From Gordionus sp. m RMFG-2023 (Eukaryota; Nematomorpha; Gordioida; Chordodea; Parachordodidae), in contig NC_088776.1 in the NCBI RefSeq assembly GCF_954871325.1, positions 41,434,569-41,498,568 on the forward strand: a stretch of DNA of 64,000 nucleotides, in the 5' to 3' direction. Positions within the stretch are counted from its first letter, which is position 1, and every line of letters starts with the position of its first letter. Both the position numbers and the translations under genes were made by a program. Below the pieces are notes generated by a model, which was not told where the DNA came from, did no database searches, and saw only the letters and a list, made by a program, of their open reading frames with translations. Positions 1 to 12,337 of the stretch are shown here, piece after piece.

Positions 1-364
1 TTTCTGATTTGTATAAAATAATAAGTGTTTTATAAATAAATGTTTGGGGGAAACCTAAATAGCCGTGCTAGTGCATAATAGATGGTAAGTCGCAGATGGT
101 ATGCAGTGAGAGAAGGGAGAATGGCAGGGAACAAATTACCGCAAAGCCAAAAAATTCAAAAATATTAACGTTTTATGATTATTAATTTATATTTTATAAA
201 AATCTACCTCTTATAGAATATATATTCCAATTTCATTACATTCACAGCAGAAATAAATATACTACTAATTTATTCTATGAATTTTATCAATTTCAAATTT
301 TACTTGGTGTTTTTTATTTATAAAATTTCCCACCAAATCATGAAACTTTTTAACTGCATAACTA

Positions 365-870
365 AAATTTAATTGAGACTATAAGAATAGCTGAAAGTCT
401 TATATTGAAACTTAAGGAAATTATGACAAATTTAGATGACGAATTTCATAAATTACATGTCATTGTTTGAAAAATAGAGCTCTCTGAATTTAGTCAACTT
501 CGACTCGCAGCAAAGAAAGCCCATCGTTCCGATATTAATATAAAGTCGGTCAAAGAATACTCTATAATAGATCACTTTTTCACCCTCTTGGATACTTTTA
601 TAACATAAATTAATGAAAGTTTCTTAATCAATCAGACAGCACCTACAATTCTGAAAATATATTATTACCATAGAATCCTTCCATATCTATTTCATATTGA
701 TAGAGAAAAAATTAAATATTTGACAGATTTATATTGTAAGGATGTTAAGGTACCTCATGATACATTACTAGCTGAATGCTAACTTTGGTATAAATGGTTA
801 AATATGGTTGATAATGTTCTAAAAAATTCTATAGCTTGCTTAATTTCAAACACATTTTAGACTATTTTCT
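365..870 (+). pseudogene. Remnant of a DUF4371 / hAT-like transposase, C-terminal half
   Basis: Translated in shifting frames this stretch gives pieces such as RLAAKKAHRSDINIKSVKEY, then a hydrophobic segment (FFTLLDTFIT), and later LLAECxLWYKW. This is the order seen in the late part of DUF4371 transposase-like proteins of the hAT superfamily (the 52 kDa repressor of the inhibitor of protein kinase group). Stop codons interrupt it near 467 and 606, so it cannot be functional. No zinc finger or terminal inverted repeat of its own is visible; the 5' part may lie outside the window. The family assignment rests on pattern memory, not on a search. Confidence 0.45.
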
Positions 871-889
871 AATATATTAAACTTATTAT

Positions 890-1631
890 TAGGGCTGTGC
901 CGATATTAAATATCGGATCGAATCGACACCAATATTTAGCGTTTTCCAAAAATATCGGATCGAGCTGACAGCTCTAAAACCCGATTCGATTTTTTTACTT
1001 TTCTTTTTTATGTTATTTTATGTTATGTGTATTTATTTTACATTATTATAATATTTTTTAAATAATTTTTTTTTAAACAATGCAAATGCACAACACCCAT
1101 TAAATTTAATTTATTTTTGATCTTTTTAAATAATAACGTCAATTTTATTATTTATACTTTAAATAAAAGAATCTTTTTAAATATGGTATCTGAATTATGG
1201 AAATATTTTACAAAAGACAAAGATAATTTTGCAAAATGCGTTATCTGAGAAATCATCTGAGTCTGCCTTCAGTACGGCAGGGGATATAGATAGTCATATC
1301 GTAGAAGCTTATTGCCAGAAATCTAGAGGCTCTCATATTTATTTTAAAAAATCTAATATATTATAATTTTATAATTCATACCAACATAAAATGGATATAT
1401 TATTAAATATATATTTTTTTAATTAGTCTTAATTGTAGAAATAAAAAAATTAAATTAAATGCATAATTCGATTTTTTGCATAAAAAATATTGATTTTTTA
1501 ATTACATTTGGTTCAATGGGGGATGGTGAAAAATCAGCATAAATATCGGATCAGTATAGGATCGGTTTTGAAGCAATATCAGAAAATATCGGATCAGATC
1601 AGGGAAAAATATGTGGATCGGCACAGCCCTA
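890..1631 (+). mobile_element. Internally deleted hAT element (non-autonomous)
   Basis: The ends are inverted repeats: TAGGGCTGTGCCGAT at 890 and its complement ending at 1631. The flanking 8 bp are CTTATTAT and ATTATTAT, one mismatch apart, as expected for a hAT target duplication. Inside, near 1183, a short reading frame resembles the start of a BED zinc finger (SELWKYFTKDKDNFAKC). It is followed after a frame change by SESAFSTAGDI, which resembles the C-terminal dimerisation motif of hAT transposases. The middle of the transposase is therefore missing: this looks like a deletion derivative joining the two ends of the gene. The copies of ATATCGGAT next to both termini are probable subterminal binding repeats. 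Confidence 0.75.
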
Positions 1632-1726
1632 ATTATTATATTATATTTTGGCAATTCCACCCATTAGTACTTCTACCAATGAATAAACATTTTCTTTTTA
1701 ACAAGAATAAAAACATATCTAAGAAA

Positions 1727-1925
1727 TAGTGTTGTTAAATGACTCGAATTGAGCCTATTTTTGGCTAACTCAATATTCTAGCCAAAATAATATTGCCCAA
1801 GCCTCGAGATTTTGCTGATGTTCAAACCTTTGTGTCTAAGAGCAAATTCTTCAGACTTGCGTAATATTTTTTTGGATAAAATATAGAGCTGAACTTTTTT
1901 AAAATCGGCACAAATAACAACACTA
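1727..1925. mobile_element. MITE, TAGTGTTGTTAA family, copy 1
   Basis: The left end TAGTGTTGTTAAA and the right end ATAACAACACTA form the terminal inverted repeat. The 8-bp flanks are CTAAGAAA and CTGAGAAG (two mismatches). The interior shares the GCCTCGAG and CTTGCG segments with four other copies in the window (6092, 13728, 14534, 55871). No coding capacity. Confidence 0.75.
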
Positions 1926-2494
1926 CTGAGAAGCATTACCTCTAAAAACAGATTGAATGGGTAAGCCCTTATTAATATATATAAAGTTGACATCAAGTGA
2001 TAAAACTTTTAAAAAAACTCAATCTCAACGAAGATTGGATTTCATTATAAATTTATGTTTATTAATTATATTTTTTCACTTTTATTAAAACACGTTATAT
2101 GTTTTTCATTTGCAATAATTCTTAAGAATTTAATCTATATTAGACCTGTGCCCTGCAGGAAATTTTATTCACGCCGAAAAAGTCACTGATTGAGATGAGC
2201 GGCATACCAGGCTCGCCGCCGATTTTTTTTATGTCGACGACTCGTCGTATAGAATTTTTAAAATGCTATTTAATTATATTAATATCAGAGACCTTCAGGC
2301 CCGGCCCTAAGCCGGGCCCGGGTACCAGGGCCGGGCCGTATTTTAAATTTTAAAAATATACCCGGGCCGGGCCGGTGTAACGTGCTAGAATCACTCATGT
2401 ATTAAAATTACTCTTTTTAGCCTATTTTAATGAGTAATTTTAATACTTATTCTTCTATTATAATGTATTTACATTTCTGAGTAAGTTTTTACCA

Positions 2495-2770
2495 GTGCTA
2501 ATAGAAGAAATGAACTTATTAAAACAGTTCACAGTGGCTGTGATATTAATATCGAAGCAGTTTCACTATTAACAAGACTTATAAAAAATTGGCTGATAGG
2601 TAAAATGTATTTATTGTCATAATTAATATTATATTTTAGCTTCTGGTGGCCAAATATGAAAGATAATGTAGTCAAATTTATTAATTCCTGTGACACTTGT
2701 CAATGATGTAATACAAGATTTGATAAAACTACCAAAGAGTTACAATCAATTCCTGTAATATCAAAGGTAA
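2495..2770 (+). pseudogene. Integrase zinc-binding (H2C2-like) fragment
   Basis: Two short coding-like pieces can be read: one containing HSGCDINIEAVSLLTRL near 2528, and, after an intron-like gap ending in TTTTAG, FWWPNMKDNVVKFINSCDTC. The H...H and C..C spacing around a WWP motif is that of the zinc-binding domain of retroviral-type integrases, as in Ty3 elements and integrase-derived DNA transposons or host genes (Ginger, GIN1, KRBA2). The second cysteine pair is followed by a stop codon. There is no catalytic core nearby, so it is a fragment. Whether the gap is a true intron cannot be decided here. Confidence 0.5.
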
Positions 2771-3577
2771 TAAAATTTATTATATAAAAATTATGATTTT
2801 TAAATTTTTTATAGTTTTAGTCATTTTAACTGTATATAATGTTTTTTAATATATTTTTTACTTATAGTCTTATTAATGATATGACAATATTATATATATA
2901 TGTGACACTTGTTTTTATAAGTTATGTTATTTTCACATATTGAACCATTTAAATTTTAAGTTAGTTTATTATATCTTCTATCCAGGCGCGTAACCAATGA
3001 GGGGGGGGGGGGAATTCCCACCCCCATCGCAAATTTGACAGTTTTCATAAATATCATTTTAAGCTAATAAAAATTTTACCCCCCCCCCCAATCAAAATTT
3101 TACAAATATTAGAATATCAATTTTCCAACATATTATTCAAAAATATTAATAAAATGGAAAAATATTTAGTCAAAGAGATTGAAATCAAATGATAATTTAT
3201 TTTATTGTTATATATATTTATTCTATTAATTCAAAATTATTAGTGAGTTAGAATTAATAAGTATTTTTAATAATATTTTAATTATTAATATATATCTATA
3301 ATTTTTTAAATATTTTTCATTTTTACTTCCATTTTGTAGAACAGAAGAAATAGAAATATAAAAGTTAAATAAGGCTGAGCATGAAAAAAAGTAATGTGTC
3401 GTCAGAAGCGATATCATTAATGAATTCAATTGATCAATCAGAGTTTGTCATTGCTGCTAGTTGCATCAATAAATTATTTTTAGCTAACTACTTTGTAGAA
3501 ATTTACAAAAACCAAATTTAGATTTTGGTTCAGGTTATTGATTTGGCGGAAAATATATATGAACAGGTAGATACCAT

Positions 3578-5860
3578 CAGTAGCCCCTACAACGGGGGGG
3601 GGGGGGTCCGAAGCAACTGCTTCAGTAAATTTGAGTGGGGATACTTTTTATTAAAAAAAATAAAAAATTTAAAACTTTTTTTTTAAATTTTCTTTATTAT
3701 TTAATTCTTTTACTGTTTTGTTACATCCATCATGATCAAGTTATTTCTGGTTTATAAATGTAATAATAAGACCCCCCCCCCCAACTTAATATTTAATTTA
3801 ATCTATATTGACGGAAATTTTTCTAATTTTTTTTAAGCATAATATGAATAGATAGTAGTATTCATATTTTAATTTAAATATCTTATCTTCCCTCCCTCTC
3901 TTTTCTTAGGAATCAAATGATCCCATCAATATTGTTGGAAAAAGAATTGACAAATTTATAATTGATAAATATCTAGAATTAGGAGCTCTTCAACCTACAC
4001 ATTATTTATTCCCCAAAGATATTAATAATAGAAACAGATCCTTTAATGAAAGCTTTTATGAAAAAACTAATATTGACAATAGCAAAATTGCTAGAAATTG
4101 GATTACTTATAGTATTAAAATGAATAAAGTTTTTTGCTTAACATGTCTCTTATTTGGAGGTCCACACACAAATTCAAAATGGACATGTGAAGGTCTAGAT
4201 AAATAGCAGAATATTAATCGTGATATTATTCTGCATGAATCTTCACAGGCACATATGATGGCCGATTATGGAAGGCTTTCTCACAATAAAAATTAGATAT
4301 TAAAATTTTTAACACCCCAGAAAGAATGTGTAGATACTAACCGTTCTATCATAAGAATTATAATAAGATGTTTAGATTATTTAATATCTCGTAACCAAGC
4401 CTTCTGGGGGAACAGGCAACAAGAAGACAATATGATGGCCCTTATTAAGCTTATTGCAGATTCCTGTACTAAAAATGTATATACAACAAAATGAAGAAAG
4501 AAAAAGGGATAAAAAAAATAAGGGATTAAAAACGAAATTATATTCAAATCTATTATCATATAATAACATAAATATTCTCATTGAAACCATGAGAAATATG
4601 GTTATAAAAAAAATTCAAAATGAGATTATATTTAACGGGTGCTTTTCAATCATAGTTGATTCGAAATCAGAAGCAATAGCTTTGATAGTAAGATATGTTG
4701 AAAATAGTGAGACGCCGAAGCCTGTTGAAAGACTGATTGACATATATTGTACGGGAAATACCACAGGCTCGATATTAAGCATAATATAATATCCAAACTC
4801 GGCTCGATGAATTTACCCCTTGAATTTCTAGTGGGGCAAAGTTATGATGGCGCCTCAAACATGAGTGGAAGAATCAATGGTGTGCAGGCCTTGATGAGAG
4901 CAGAGGCGCCAAAGGCAGCTTTTATTTGGTGTTATTGTCATCGATTAAATTTAATCATTGTTCAATTATGCCAATCAATTAAAGAACTTCGAAATGTTCT
5001 AGGAATACTAGATGAATTGAGGGCAGCTTTAACAAATTTAAAGGATTCTGAAGATTCTGCCACTTCCATTATGGCAGTTTTTAGAATAGAAAAATTTGAT
5101 TTTATCTTATCACTTTGTGTTTTGGATAAAATATTGTTGATAACAAGTTTGGCTTGTACAGGGTTTGCAATAAATCAAATTCAATGGCAAAAGATTGCTT
5201 GATTAATTTGAGAAGTATAATATAAATTATTGTCTTAATTATTTTTTAATCTAATAGATAATAACACTAAATTTTTGGATGTTATTTCAAAGCAAGATTT
5301 TATGAAGGAGAGAAATCTACCTTTTGATTTTGAAAGTTCTAGACTTCAAACATTACATTCCAAAAAGGAGAGGTATATATACTTTCATCATTAAATATAG
5401 AAATTTTTTTTAACTTTAAAATAGGTGTGTTATATGCTGCACTTCCTAAAACCTCATGTACTGCCGAAAGAGTCATGAGTAAAATTAAATTAATTAAAAC
5501 AAGACTTCGTAGTACCATGAAAGATTCATTTTACCATGAAAGATTCATTTCTCAATAATTTAACCATATTATCAATGGAAAAAAATTAATTTAAACAATT
5601 AAATTTTGATGAAATTATAAATTCGCTTTCTCTTCCCCTAATTTATCTAAATTATTAATTTAAAAATAATATTTATAAAGTATATTTTTTTGCATATTTA
5701 TATTATATATTAAAAATTGATGCAATAAAAATTATTTTTGGAATTTATGGGTGTCATAAAATAATTATCATTTTTTCGAGGAGGGAGGGAGGAAGGGGGG
5801 GGGGGGTACTTTTCAGGGGGGTATTCTGCTTCATTCGCTCAGAAAGTGTAGGGGCCACTG
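3578..5860 (+). mobile_element. Innermost hAT element of the nest
   Basis: The inverted ends are CAGTAGCCCCTACA (3578) and TGTAGGGGCCACTG (ending 5860), one mismatch. They are flanked by GATACCAT and GATACAAT, an 8-bp duplication with one mismatch. Each end is followed inwards by a run of 12 or more G. At 2283 bp it encloses a decayed DUF4371-type transposase. It is the youngest of the three nested layers by position. Confidence 0.85.
3908..5580 (+). pseudogene. Decayed hAT transposase with TTF-type zinc finger and DUF4371
   Basis: Read in order across several frames: an N-terminal block ending in a TTF-type zinc finger (NWITYSIKMNKVFCLTCLLF around 4093-4155, followed by HESSQAHM); the DUF4371 core with IIVDSKSEAIALIVRYVE (4644-4697) and VGQSYDGASNMSGRINGVQ (4831-4887); the CHRLNLII motif (4938); and the C-terminal dimerisation block SCTAERVMSKIKLIKTRLRS (about 5458-5517). 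In intact relatives the DUF4371 and dimerisation regions form the RNase H-like catalytic fold that cuts the element's ends in the nucleus. Here stop codons and frame changes (for example the TAG at 4204 and the frame switch near 4780) break the gene. It belongs to the element with ends at 3578 and 5860. Confidence 0.8.
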
Positions 5861-6091
5861 GATACAATAAGAATGAATGTAGTATCTATTAAATAATAAA
5901 ATTATAGTTTTCCGGCCATTAAATACATTATTAAATAATATATGTTATATTTTTTATTAATTAAAATATCATTTTTATTTTTTTTATAAATACATAGTAT
6001 ATTCTCAAAATATTATTTACTCAAATTTTTTAAAGTATCAATTTGTAATATACTAAATATCTGTTTAGAATTAAAAAAAAATAAAATATGT

Positions 6092-6314
6092 ATGTGTTGT
6101 TAAACGGCTCGTTTTGAGCCGATTTTTAAAAACGGCTAACTCAGTTTTTTATCCAGAAAAATATTATGCAAGCCTGAAAATTTTGCTCATAGAAGGAGCA
6201 AAGGTCTAGACATATAGTATCGAAATTTCGAGGCTTAGTCAATATTTTTCTGGCGAAAATATTGAGTTAGCCGTTTTTAAAAATCGGCTCAAAACGAGCC
6301 TTTTAACAACATTA
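6092..6314. mobile_element. MITE, TAGTGTTGTTAA family, copy 2
   Basis: The long near-palindromic ends read TGTTGTTAAACGGCTCG and CGAGCCTTTTAACAACA, with the further shared motif CGGCTAACTCA inside each end. The outermost bases have diverged and no clean 8-bp duplication can be set. It lies inside the 2286-6589 element but outside the 3578-5860 element. Confidence 0.7.
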
Positions 6315-6769
6315 ACTAATATACTTGCAATGATAATACTCGCCAAAAAATATGATAAAATATGAAATAATGAATTTTTTGTTATACCAGGTCGAATATA
6401 ATTTTAAAAAATTCCGAGCCGGGCCTAAAAAAAAATTTTTTTAAAAAAAAATATCCAGGCTGGGCCGGGCCCCAAAATTTTTTTTTAAATATCCGGGCCG
6501 GGCCTAAAATTTCTAAACCCGGGCCGGGCCGAAAATTTTTTAATCTGGGCCGAGCAGGGCCGTACAAATGGTACCTCTGCAGGTCTCTGATTTATATATT
6601 AAATTAATATTTTAAATTTGAATATTAAAATTATGAATTATATTGTATTGATATAAAATAAATACAAAATCTAATCGGGCTAAATTGTGTTGCTGTTTAG
6701 AATTAATGCAATTTTATTCTTTAAAAAAATAAATAATTGATTTTCAAAAAGTTGGATTTTAAATAATAT

Positions 6770-8290
6770 GATTATTAGAAAATAAATTCTCTAAAAATAG
6801 AAAGATAATTAATTCCTCGTCAGAATTGCCTGATAAGACAATCATTAGTCAGAGCGCACTAGAATATGTTTATTCATCTATAAAGGTGCATGTTTTAAAT
6901 CGAAAATTTTGTTCTATCACTTTTGATTTATGGACAGATCATTTCAAGGATTAAAATTATATCACGTTTAGTCTTCATCATCTAAATAAAAATAAATTTA
7001 TATTTTACCCTGGCAACTAGAAACGTGACGCAAAAGCATACTGGTGAAACCATATTATCTGAAATCAATAGTATAGAAGAGGAATTCTATTTAAGAAACA
7101 AAATAATACAGATGGTAACTAATGCTGAGGCAAATGTCAAAAGAAGCGTCAGATTGAGGGATAATGAACATTATTTATGCTTAGGTATGGATTTTATAAT
7201 TTAGTTATAGTTGATGGCATAAAAAAAGCTGCCAGAATTAACATTTTGATTTAAAAAATTAGAGAAATAATCTCAAATATCGAGTAAATGATTTGAAATG
7301 TGAAATTGAGGTTGAGCATCGTATATGCCTGCAATGAATTTATGAGGCAGGCTAAATATTGAGTATTGATGATTCTGATCCATACCTTGATGAACATTTT
7401 GAAACTTTAAAATTAAATTGCCATACCCGCTGGCATAGCATAATAATTATGCTAAAAATTATAAGTAGTGTTAACAAGATTCCTGTAATAATGTTCTATT
7501 TAAAAGAGGAAAGCAATTATTAATACGTTTAAATAACGAATGGGATATAATTGACAAACTTTACACATTATAAATCCATTCATAGATTCGGTGGAATTTC
7601 TTTCTCTCAAAAGGGATCAAAAATAAATTTGGAGTTATATTTCGCAGAAATAGAAGCACATATAAAAATCTGATTGTTCAGATATCATCTGCCTAAAAGA
7701 AAATATGCAAAAAATGCTTGACCATAGGTTTCTAATTACCGAACTTCAAGTATTTTATATCACATTTTTATTAATAAAATTATATTTTAAACATTCGATA
7801 TTAGCGACACTACTTGATCGAGTTTGAAAATATTAAAATTGTTTGAGAATAAATTCGAATTCTACAACATCATTGCAATTTTTAATTAGACATTTAAAAC
7901 TTTGAGTGAGATTCAAGTTGAATATAATGAGCAAACATCCAGTTCATATATAGCTAAAATATCTGGTAAAAATTACCTTTCAAGCAACGATAATAACAAC
8001 ATTAGCAGTCTAGAACATGAATGTCATTTTGCTCAGTAAGCATAGTATATCAGAAGAAGATGCATTAAGATTTTGGGAAAAGGCGACTGAACTTCCTAGA
8101 CTTCCTAATTTAGTTAGGAAGGTTCTTTGTATACCTGCAACCGGTACATCCAGCTAAAGAATTCTATCTATCGCTGGATTAATGCTCAGTGCAAAAAGAA
8201 CTTCTTTATGTTCCATAATTCTTGATAAAATGCTATTAATTCATGGCAATTATAATTTTACTAAATCTGATTTCTAATTATTATATATCT
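6770..8290 (+). pseudogene. Decayed BED-type hAT transposase of the outer nested element
   Basis: Coding traces include FCSITFDLWTDHFKD (about 6908), which matches the D-motif region of hAT transposases (FDLWTD). At 8070-8230 the C-terminal dimerisation block reads FWEKATELPRLPNLVRKVLC, then IPATGTSS, ILSIAGLMLSAKRTSL. The conserved ER of PATSSPSER is lost to a stop codon. Stops and frameshifts occur throughout. It lies in the right part of the 2141-8642 element, whose termini it presumably once mobilised. Confidence 0.7.
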
Positions 8291-8642
8291 TACTTTATAT
8301 TTTGCTTGCATTCCAAACTTATATATTAATTTGTTTTAATAAAAATCAATGGAATTTTAAATGTAATTCTGATCTGAGTAAAAATGCTATTCCTTACCCT
8401 TTTTCTGAGAAAGAGAGAATACATACATTTAAATAGGAGTGAGACAATAAATAATTAAAGAAATGAATTAAACTATATTAACAATGAGTTAAAAATACGA
8501 GCGCTTAAGAATTATAAAAAATGTAATACATTGAATTATAAATTCATTTTAGAAATATTTAAATAGCTCGCCGTGGCCGCCGGCCAACGCCATTAATAAA
8601 ATTTAAAAAGAACGACACCGTCAATTGAGAGGCACAGGTCTA

Positions 8643-10359
8643 ATTTATATATCCATTACAAGTTGTTTTTAAGATATTTATTTTATAGTGATTTATATGA
8701 TTATATAAATTAAATATTTTATCACTAATTAATATTTGAATTTATGTATCTGAAATTGCCAATATTTTATAGTCACACACACTAGCCTTAATAAATTTCT
8801 GAAACTTAAGATATTCTTAAATAACTCCTAGAATAATTCTAAATTTTTTTTAATTATCCCCCTCCTCATAGCGAATTTCTGTCTACGCGACTGTGTCAGT
8901 GTTGTGACGGTATGCAAATTTGCTTTGGTTGTCTAGCTTACTAATAATGGGTTTCCCATTTGACTTTTATAATATTTTCACATTTATGTTGTTTTTATGC
9001 AAATTTTTGATTCAGTCAGAGATAGATAAGTTCATAAATCCTAAGACACAGTTCATCGGAAAGCTGGTAAAAATTTGGAGGGCGTTAAATTTTCATACCC
9101 TATTATACCCATATTCGGGGTATGTCTTTAAAGTAAAAAAACCACTAGTCGATAGAATAGCATAAGTAAAACAAGTAAGTAAATAAGAAGATCAAATACT
9201 TTCTGCCTAGATGAATTGGTAAAAGCACAACCCCTAGACTAATTATAAAATTGTAGTTTTTTTGTATTATAACGTCAATTTATTTATTGTGGGGGGGGGG
9301 GGGGGGTAAGTAATAATATTCAGCTTTGATTTGGTCAATTAAAATGTGTAGTCGTATTATATTTTTTTAAAACATGGAAGTTATTTATGTTTTTTTAATA
9401 TTCATTCATTTCAATTGTAATGCATCTTTTTATATTAAGTGTAATTAATTTATTTTCAACTGTAAATTATTTTTGATTACCGTTCAAGTCGGGAAATTAA
9501 TATTAAGTGGGTCGGATATGGTTTGATTTTTATCATAATTTTGAATTTAATCAGTGATACCGTTAAATCAAGGTTCGTATATTATTTAACAATTTTAGAT
9601 TATTTCTTTTGATTTCTACAATTTCATGTTTGGAAGTCGGAAAAATACTTTTCTTCTTACCAGTCGGGTCGTAAAAAATTTGTCTCTTCAGGTCTCCAAT
9701 GTAAATACTATTATAAAGTTCTTTAAGCAATGCTTTAAATTATTTTATTCGCGTGTGAAATTGAAATTTGCTTATTTACAATTTTGAGTTAGAGTAAGGA
9801 TCCGAAACAATATTTATGTGCTGCTTTTCCGCCCTGAACAAAAAATATATTTATTAATTTTTATCAAATATTATATATTTATATTTGTAATTTGTGTTTT
9901 GTCAAAGACATAATAATACACCTAGACTTGACAATTCATTCTATTAAAATGCATTTTGTAATTGAATAAAAATCAGCTAGTGGCAACTCTATTCTGGTTT
10001 ATTTATAAAATTTTAATAATTATTTATATGGAAAGCCGAATCAGCGTGTCACCATGTGATTCGTGTTGATGATACACAGTTAAATGAATAAATAATGAGT
10101 CTAGTTACTGCTACATGTCATTGATTGTGGTTTTATGTGTGTAACAAAATTGTCCAATAAAATTTTATCAAATAAAATGAAGTTTATAAAAAAAATTTAA
10201 AAAAATAAAATAAATTTTGCATTTTCTTTTATAAATTTTTTTTTCCTATTAACTTTATTTATTCAAATATACTTAACAATTAAAGACTATACATATATAT
10301 ATACTATAAAAACGATATAAAATACAAAATTATGTTAAAGGAGGGGGATTTGTAGCGGA
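8643..10359. other. Non-coding AT-rich stretch with one long G run
   Basis: No supported gene. A run of about 16 G lies at 9291-9306. Near 9690 the sequence CAGGTCTCCAATG resembles the complement of a hAT-type terminus and may be a solitary transposon end. The short open frames here have no recognisable motifs. Confidence 0.4.
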
Positions 10360-11354
10360 CAGTAACGTGAATATTTTATTTAAAATACTAAATACGAATA
10401 CTTTTTATATTTGTATTTATATGATAATTTTAAAAATTTAGTATTTGTATAATATATACTAATAAATAAAATGTATTTTGTATTTATTACGATTTCGCGA
10501 CGAATACAATATACTTTTTATTTTTTATTATAAAATGTAAATCCAAATTTAATTATTATATTAAATAGTTGTGGCCAAACTTAGCGAAAAATTAACATCT
10601 TCCATTTTAAAATTGTATTTCTAAGAAGTATTACCGAAAGTGAAAACCAAGTTTTTTTTTAAAGATGATAAGGATTTAATAATTGAAGAAAAGGAGTGTC
10701 TATATTACCCAGAATTTAAACTTAGGGCCAAGTATATAAAAATACAGCATATTTTGTATACTTAACAGCGAATTCGTGCTAACTGTGAATGCAGGGTTAG
10801 GGCTATTATGTTTATAAGATAATTTTGTGGAGATTATGTGATAACTTCAATATCTTTTAAATGGAATTTGACAATTACTATGGATTTTTTTCAAAATATC
10901 ATCAAAAATTAATAATATAATGAAAGCTAAATGTAATACCTACAAAAATAAAACCAAATTCATAAATGGAGCTTCATTCTCCAGAAATTTATCATGTGCT
11001 CTGTAAAACAGGGTATTAATTATATTTGCAATTATTATATAATTTATGTGATATGCTGCTGCAATAATAAATATATTATATATGATTACCTATTACAGCA
11101 GATATTCGATAATTTTAGAAAATGGATAATAATAAATACATTAGTCAAAAAAATTGATAGCGAGATACCAAAAAAATCGACTTGAAAAAATATTTTTTAT
11201 AAAATTTATTTGTGCAAAAAGTTTTCATCAGAGTATTTGTATTTATATACTTTTTTTGAAAATATTTTATAGATATTTAATATTTATATATATTTTTTTT
11301 AACGTATTTGTATTTATATTGGAATACAATTTTTTGAAAATTTTCCCAACCCTG
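10360..11354. mobile_element. Possible degenerate hAT element, CAGGGTTGGGAAAA-type end
   Basis: The right end, read on the minus strand from 11354, is CAGGGTTGGGAAAATTTTC, a very common hAT terminus type, followed by ATAAATACAAATACG-like subterminal repeats. The left end near 10360 (CAGTAACGTGAATATTTTA) is followed by similar ATACGAATAC repeats in the opposite orientation. A clean 8-bp target duplication is not visible, and no transposase motif can be read between the ends. Confidence 0.4.
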
Positions 11355-12259
11355 GTTGTAGTTTTAGAATATTCTGGAATAACTAGTTCCCATTCTATAA
11401 TTCTGTTAAGTTTTTTCTTTTCTATTCCCTCTCAACCTGAGTTCTAGAAATTAAAATCGTGATATATCGTATCGGCTAAAAGAATTTATCGGGATCCACA
11501 GGTAACTTTGCTCTAAATTCATTAGTGCCTAATTTTCCACCTAATTTCATTTTTTGCCATTGAAGGGATGATATTTACTTTTGTTTTCATGTTAAATTAT
11601 TTAATATATTTACATGATTAATATAAATACAACTTAGATAAATTTATATATAAAAGCTTTTTATCTAATCGAGAAGTAGATCAATTTCCAACTTTGCCAC
11701 TTTCGCGTTATATATTTTATCATACCTTACACCAACTTAATTTAAATAAATCCATTATTTTAGTCTGGAATTTCCATAATATAACAATATACCAAAAATA
11801 CCATATACAATACTAGCCTATACTGCAACATATATTATAACTTTAATAAATGAAAAATAAACCTTTTAAAATATCAGGAGGTCCATTTCCAATATCAGTG
11901 GCTCTTGAGGAACCGAGAGAACGTTCCTTGAGTTTTATGCTTTTCGTCACGATAGGAATGTATCTTTCCTTCAATTTTATAATCGTTTTTACAAATCCAA
12001 TTTCTTTATATTCGGGTACATATGGTCTAAGATTTCTATACCTATATTTTTAGAGAGAGGGGTCATAAAATTTTTATAATAAATAACGTATTAAGCAATC
12101 AAAGAGATATTAATCAATGTTTAATCCAAACATAGGATCTGCTAGATCATTGCATGGCAATATCCAAGTTCATAAATTGATCCATGCTGAATCTATCGAT
12201 CCAAGATGAGGCACTAGAAATTGTTACATTTTAAAAACTCATATATAAATAAAATTTTC
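11355..12259. other. Intergenic, no gene seen
   Basis: AT-rich sequence between a degenerate transposon end and the 3' end of the Myb-type gene. No conserved protein motif, RNA gene or inverted repeat is evident. Confidence 0.4.
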
Positions 12260-12265
12260 TTTATT
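12260..12265 (-). terminator. Polyadenylation signal AATAAA of the Myb-type gene
   Basis: On the minus strand AATAAA occurs about 73 bases after the stop codon at 12338, followed by T-rich sequence. It is the nearest canonical signal downstream of the predicted last exon. Confidence 0.5.
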
Positions 12266-12337
12266 AATAATTATAAAATTTAACTAAAATTACAATATTT
12301 AATTAAATTTTAAATCTTGCAAAAACATTTAACTCTA

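Larger units (their letters stand above)
2286..6589. mobile_element. Middle hAT-type element of the nest, GGCCCGG-rich ends
   Basis: The ends CAGAGACCTTCAG (2286) and CTGCAGGTCTCTG (ending 6589) are inverted repeats with one difference. The flanks ATTAATAT and ATTTATAT fit an 8-bp duplication. Both subterminal regions hold several copies of CCCGGGCCGGGCC-like motifs, far richer in GC than anything around them. No transposase of its own is evident. The interior contains an integrase-like fragment, a complete nested hAT element and a MITE, so this is probably a non-autonomous carrier. Confidence 0.72.
2141..8642 (+). mobile_element. Outer hAT element of a three-level nest
   Basis: The termini TAGACCTGTGCC (2141) and GGCACAGGTCTA (ending 8642) are perfect inverted repeats of 12 bp. 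The flanks ATCTATAT and ATTTATAT are an 8-bp duplication with one mismatch. About 4.3 kb of this interval is another element (2286-6589) inserted 145 bp inside its left end. The remaining right part (6590-8642) carries a decayed BED/hAT transposase. The element's own length without the insertion is about 2.2 kb, normal for a hAT element. Confidence 0.78.

Noticed and set aside
4454-5202. Two plus-strand ORFs as intact small genes
   Set aside because: They are adjacent frames of one broken DUF4371 transposase inside a hAT element.
2983-8893. CAGGCGCGTAACC at 2983 and CTACGCGACTG ending 8893 as one element's ends
   Set aside because: The pair would cross the borders of two well-supported nested elements, and the 8-bp flanks do not match.
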